A stretch of 10,630 nt of DNA. Source: Terriglobales bacterium. Lineage in GTDB: Bacteria > Acidobacteriota > Terriglobia > Terriglobales > Gp1-AA117. Below the pieces are notes generated by a model. The model saw only the letters and a list, made by a program, of their open reading frames with translations, did no database searches and was not told where the DNA came from. Position numbers and translations under genes: made by a program. The stretch is taken from positions 1 through 10,630 of the forward strand of contig JASLFF010000679.1 of assembly GCA_030150795.1 (NCBI GenBank), in the 5' to 3' direction. This document shows positions 7,776 through 10,630 of the stretch, one piece after another (positions within the stretch are counted from its first letter, which is position 1; each line of letters starts with the position of its first letter).

Positions 7776-7859
7776 TTCAACCCGGAAGGCAAGAAGGGGG
7801 AGACGGGGACAGGCGAATCGCCACGCAAACAAATGCATCATCGTGGCTAATCAACTTCG
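7776..7859. other. short convergent intergenic gap
   Basis: 84 bases separate the stop codon of the putative immunity gene from the facing stop codon of the broken gene on the other strand. It holds one arm of an inverted repeat and a tiny hairpin (GGCG-AAT-CGCC, 7813-7823) without a T-tract. No convincing intrinsic terminator is seen for either transcript. Confidence 0.4.
7800..7812 (+). repeat. left arm of inverted repeat flanking the broken gene
   Basis: GAGACGGGGACAG. It matches the reverse complement of 8297-8309 (GAGTAGGGGACAG) at 11 of 13 positions, including an exact GGGGACAG core. The arms lie about 485 bases apart, one on each side of the broken gene. The core resembles palindromic REP-like sequence, but at this length chance is possible. 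Confidence 0.3.
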
Positions 7860-8289
7860 CTACGAGCGCTGCCACTGTCGCAAGACCGCCCGAACATCTT
7901 GTCCGATCTGTTGGTACGCTTTCTCAAGGAAGTTGCTTCCATGCCGCTCCCATCTCTTGGCGACAAAGTTTGCCGGATAAACCAAGATGTCTCCACGCCC
8001 CGGAAGTCCATGGATGGCTAACTCAGTGCCTTGGTCATCAGTAGCTATGACCCGTCCACAAGGGCCTGCCCAAAGGCTATTCCACATAGTTAATTACCGC
8101 GTTAATCGAGTCTGTATCAACTGGTTCTGAAGCAACCCACGCTGCAAATGCTCGGTCGAGTGCCGGCAAAGTGAGGGGCTGCTCGGAGTCCTGCGGTGAA
8201 AAGCCCTCTACGAACTTCGAAGCATTCTCAAGCTGAGTTTTCACCCACGCAGTTTCGCTCTCGTTTAGCATATCAATTTTCTGTTGCAT
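7860..8289 (-). pseudogene. DUF3806-like gene, broken by two frame changes
   Basis: Conserved-looking protein pieces lie in all three minus-strand frames. Starting at the ATG at 8289, the first frame gives MQQKIDMLNESETAW, then LTLPALDRAFAAWVASEP and INAVINYVE before a TAG. About 8080-8048 the next piece, IAFGQALVDG, is in another frame and stops at once. The rest, VIATDDQGTELAIHGLPGRG then DILVYPANFVAKRWE to the TAG at 7860, is in the third frame. Joined, they follow the DUF3806 pattern as I remember it (LDxxxAxW, VGxAFGxALVD, WVxATDxxGTELA, G-x-x-LVYPxxxVxKRWE), with roughly five or six residues missing after LVDG. Lesions are near 8080-8084 (one base) and 8050-8056 (a small deletion). The start is 14 bases behind the ftsW stop, with GGAG and GGGG tracts, so it was once co-translated with ftsW. 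Two small intact proteins are the alternative, less likely since the 75-codon part begins with a non-homologous MWNSLWAGPCGR. Confidence 0.65.
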
Positions 8290-8296
8290 CCAGTGA

Positions 8297-8309
8297 CTGT
8301 CCCCTACTC
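8297..8309 (-). repeat. right arm of inverted repeat flanking the broken gene
   Basis: Reverse complement reads GAGTAGGGGACAG, paired with 7800-7812. This arm overlaps the last codon and TAG stop of ftsW, so part of its conservation is coding. Confidence 0.3.
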
Positions 8310-9398
8310 CGTCTGCTGGCTTACATTCAGCAAAACGCCCACGCTGGCCAACATTACAAACAGGCTTGATCCCCCGTAGGAGATAAACGGCAGAGGAATG
8401 CCCTTGGTCGGCAGCAGGGCCAGCACCACGCTGATGTTGAAGAAGGCCTGAACCACGATCATTGTTGTCACGCCGACGGCAAGGTAGCGGCCAAAGGGGT
8501 CGCGCGCGCGCAATGATGTTCGCAGTCCGCGCCAGGCAAAAATAAAAAACAGAGTGGCGATCACCACTGCGCCAATCAGTCCCAGCTCTTCTGCCGTTAC
8601 GGCATAGATAAAGTCGGTATGCGGCTCCGGCAGGTAAAAAAGTTTCTGTTTGCCTTCCATCAGGCCCACTCCGGTCATGCCGCCTGTGCCTACGGCGATC
8701 AATGATTGATTGATATGAAAGCCGATTCCCTGGGGGTCGCGCTCAGGATGAAAGAAGACCACCATGCGCGCCAGCCGCCACGGGACAAAAATCAGCATGT
8801 AAGCCAGCACCGGGACGATCGGCACCAGGCCGGCGGCAAAATATCTGAGGCGCATGCCGGCTGCGTAGAGAATGGCCGCGGTCACGCCCAGGCAGACGAG
8901 CGCGGTGCCCAGGTCAGGCTGCTTCATGATAAGCCCGGCAAAAAGAAATGCCGGGATCACTGCCGGGAGCAACGTGTGCCGCCAGTCGTCCATGGATTTA
9001 GTGCGCGATTCCAGAAAGAACGCCAGAAACAGGATAAGCGCCGGCTTGGCCAGTTCCGACGGCTGAAATGACATAAAGCCGCCCAGCTTGATCCATCGGT
9101 GCGTGTTGTGCGAGCGATCAAGAAAGAAGACCGCCACCAACAGAATGGCGGTCACGCCCAGCAGCGAAAATACGATCGCCGGTTTTTTCCAGCGGCGATA
9201 ATCAACCGTCATGGCCACGGACATTGCCGCCAACCCTGCCACCGCCCAGCCCAGTTGCCGAAAAAGGAAATGGTATGGCGAGCCAAACTTTTCGCTGGCC
9301 ATTACCGCTGACGCGCTGAAGACCATCAGCACGCCCAGCACCACCAGCAACAAAGTCGAACCAAACATCCATTTGTCTACACCGACTCGTTTGGCCAC
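8304..9398 (-). CDS. ftsW: FtsW, SEDS-family lipid II polymerase of the divisome
   Basis: A 364-residue polytopic membrane protein that polymerises lipid II glycan strands at the septum with its partner class B PBP (FtsI). About ten hydrophobic segments can be read. The SEDS hallmarks are HRWIKLGGFMSFQPSELAKP (residues 100-119), KQPDLGTALVCLG (159-171), LPEPHTDFIYAVTAEELGL (256-274) and PTKGIPLPFISYGGSS (330-345). D262 in HTDFIYAV corresponds to the catalytic aspartate in the fourth large periplasmic loop of the family. Length is slightly short of the 380-420 usual for FtsW, mainly because of short cytosolic termini. RodA is the alternative; the murD neighbour favours FtsW. The start is GTG at 9398, sharing one base with the murD TAG (TAGTG), so the two are translationally coupled. 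The usual next gene, murG, is absent; a broken gene and the convergent RHS locus follow. Confidence 0.93.
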   Translation of the reverse strand: MAKRVGVDKWMFGSTLLLVVLGVLMVFSASAVMASEKFGSPYHFLFRQLGWAVAGLAAMSVAMTVDYRRWKKPAIVFSLLGVTAILLVAVFFLDRSHNTHRWIKLGGFMSFQPSELAKPALILFLAFFLESRTKSMDDWRHTLLPAVIPAFLFAGLIMKQPDLGTALVCLGVTAAILYAAGMRLRYFAAGLVPIVPVLAYMLIFVPWRLARMVVFFHPERDPQGIGFHINQSLIAVGTGGMTGVGLMEGKQKLFYLPEPHTDFIYAVTAEELGLIGAVVIATLFFIFAWRGLRTSLRARDPFGRYLAVGVTTMIVVQAFFNISVVLALLPTKGIPLPFISYGGSSLFVMLASVGVLLNVSQQTE

Positions 9399-10630
9399 TA
9401 AGACCTTTCTCCTGTTGTTACTGGAGTGAGTGACTGGACCAGCTGTTTAAAGACGCGTCCGCGATGCTCGTAATTTTCAAACTGATCAAAGCTGGCACAT
9501 GCCGGCGCAAGCAGCACTACGTCGCCGGATTTGGCGGAATCAAAGGCCTGGTGCACCGCGCGCTCCAGCGTACCGGATCGCACTATGGAAGTGGAATTTT
9601 GGAGATGGGAAGCGATTTTGTCTGAGGCGGCGCCAATCAGGTAGGCGCGCCTCACCCGCTCGCGTAGCAGCGGATTGAGCACCGTGTAGTCGCTGCCTTT
9701 ATCTTTGCCGCCAAGAATAATGTGGATGTTCGCGGGAAAGGATTCCAGCGCTTTTACCGTGGCATCAACGTTCGTGGCTTTGGAATCGTTATAGAAAGTA
9801 ACGCCATTGATGGTCGCGACCAGCTCAAGCCGGTGCTCTACCGCGCGAAATTCCTTCACCGCCTGCCGCACCTGCAGCGGCGTGCAGCCTGCAACCATGG
9901 TCATAGCGACAGCGGCCAGCACGTTCTCCAAGTTATGTTCGCCTTTGAGCTGAATATCGCCGCGGCTGAGCACTGGCTGCTCTTGCCCATTCTGGCGGAA
10001 GATGATCTGGTCGCCTTTCAAAAACGCGCCATTTTCCACACGCTGCTTGCGGCTGAACCACAACAGTGTGCCTTTGACCTTGTCTTTCAAAGCAACACAA
10101 GTTGGATCGTCGGCATTCAGCACCGCAAAGTCAGCGGATTGTTGCTTTTCAAAAATCCTGGCCTTTGCAGCAACATACGCTTCAAATGTGTGGTGGCGGT
10201 CCAGATGGTCCGGGGTAGTGTTCAGGATCGCGGCAATCCACGGGCAAAACTGCTCGATGCTCTCCAACTGGAAGCTCGAAACTTCCAGCACCACCATTGT
10301 GTCCGGCGTTGACTGTCCCGCCAGCGAAATCACCGGGGTCCCGATGTTGCCGCCCACCAGCGTTTTCTTCCCACTCTTGGCTAGGATCTCTCCCACCAGC
10401 GTCGTGGTGGTGGTCTTGCCGTTGGAGCCGGTAATTGCCAGCACTTTGCCTTTTAGGAATCGATAGGCCAATTCAACTTCACCGATCACCGGGATTCCAA
10501 GCGTCCGCGCGTGCTGCAACTGCGGCTGGTCTGAAGGAACTCCGGGGCTCACGACGATCAAGTCCTGATCGCGAAAAGTGCGCTCTCCGTGGCTGCCGGT
10601 TTCAATTGATATGCCGCGGTCCAGCAGGGC
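9398..10630 (-). CDS. murD: MurD, UDP-MurNAc-L-Ala:D-Glu ligase, N-terminus outside window
   Basis: Adds D-glutamate to UDP-MurNAc-L-alanine using ATP, the second amino-acid step of cytoplasmic peptidoglycan precursor synthesis. The frame is open to the right edge (the first visible residues are ALLDRGISIETG), so the TTG at 10561 is not the start; 411 residues are visible and roughly 40 are missing. In visible numbering: SPGVP (28-32, end of the UDP-binding domain), the ATP P-loop GSNGKTTTTTL (68-78), NTTPDHLDRH (137-146), AAKARIF with the lysine that is carbamylated in the family (about 156), EHRLE (265-269), NDSKATN (281-287), GGKDKGSDY (307-315) and ASFDQFENYEHRG (379-391). No lesion is seen. 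It ends in TAG one base into ftsW, with the ftsW ribosome site inside its last codons, as expected for a dcw cluster operon read from the right. Confidence 0.95.
   Translation of the reverse strand, partial: ALLDRGISIETGSHGERTFRDQDLIVVSPGVPSDQPQLQHARTLGIPVIGEVELAYRFLKGKVLAITGSNGKTTTTTLVGEILAKSGKKTLVGGNIGTPVISLAGQSTPDTMVVLEVSSFQLESIEQFCPWIAAILNTTPDHLDRHHTFEAYVAAKARIFEKQQSADFAVLNADDPTCVALKDKVKGTLLWFSRKQRVENGAFLKGDQIIFRQNGQEQPVLSRGDIQLKGEHNLENVLAAVAMTMVAGCTPLQVRQAVKEFRAVEHRLELVATINGVTFYNDSKATNVDATVKALESFPANIHIILGGKDKGSDYTVLNPLLRERVRRAYLIGAASDKIASHLQNSTSIVRSGTLERAVHQAFDSAKSGDVVLLAPACASFDQFENYEHRGRVFKQLVQSLTPVTTGERS
9404..9412 (-). promoter_or_regulatory. ribosome binding site for the GTG start of ftsW
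   Basis: GGAGAAAGG (reverse strand) lies inside the last codons of murD, five bases before the GTG. It decides in favour of the GTG start at 9398 over later in-frame codons. Confidence 0.7.

Noticed and set aside
7813..7823. Hairpin GGCG-AAT-CGCC as bidirectional terminator between the convergent genes
   Set aside because: Only four base pairs of stem and no T-tract on either strand.
9722..10312. Plus-strand frame of 196 codons opposite murD
   Set aside because: murD is unmistakable on the other strand with all its motifs; the opposite frame has no family features.
10559..10561. TTG as the start codon of murD
   Set aside because: The frame continues to the window edge with MurD-like sequence; this TTG encodes the leucine of DLIVVSPGVP.
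1..10630. CRISPR arrays, tRNA or rRNA genes
   Set aside because: No regularly spaced direct repeats and no tRNA or rRNA-like sequence were found on reading both strands.

Overview
The window looks like a chromosomal segment of a diderm soil-type bacterium, most likely Acidobacteriota. The basis is the style of the MurD and FtsW proteins, moderate-to-high GC (68 of 120 bases counted at 3661-3780), and a very long Sec-exported YD-repeat/RHS protein of a kind common in that phylum. The assignment is a judgement from memory and was not tested by a search.

Left part, + strand: the 3' part of a GT-B glycosyltransferase gene (2-1201, open at the left edge) is followed by a 257-bp gap with two plausible sigma-70-type promoters. 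Next comes a 1962-residue RHS/YD-repeat protein (1459-7347). It has a Sec signal peptide, a cysteine-containing beta-rich N-terminal region, YD repeats interrupted by two related beta modules that resemble phage tail-sheath-type sequence, the RHS core, and a variable C-terminal tip. The tip ends in a PD-(D/E)xK-like nuclease motif and its coding DNA is clearly AT-richer (56 G/C in the last 150 bases). A 143-codon gene overlapping the rhs stop by four bases (7344-7775) is the expected position of the cognate immunity protein; its family is not recognised.

Right part, - strand, convergent: murD (10630-9398, open at the right edge) and ftsW (9398-8304) are joined by a TAGTG overlap and form a piece of the division and cell wall (dcw) cluster. 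Behind ftsW, where murG usually follows, lies a frame-broken gene resembling DUF3806 (8289-7860). Pieces of its conserved domain sit in all three minus-strand frames. Short inverted repeats (about 7800-7812 and 8297-8309) bracket it. The RHS toxin/immunity unit therefore appears to sit at a breakpoint of the dcw cluster.

Functionally there are two stories. MurD and FtsW are successive steps of peptidoglycan synthesis (cytoplasmic precursor ligation and lipid II polymerisation at the septum). The RHS protein and its downstream neighbour are best read as a polymorphic toxin with a dedicated immunity protein for contact-dependent competition. The glycosyltransferase has no demonstrated link to either.
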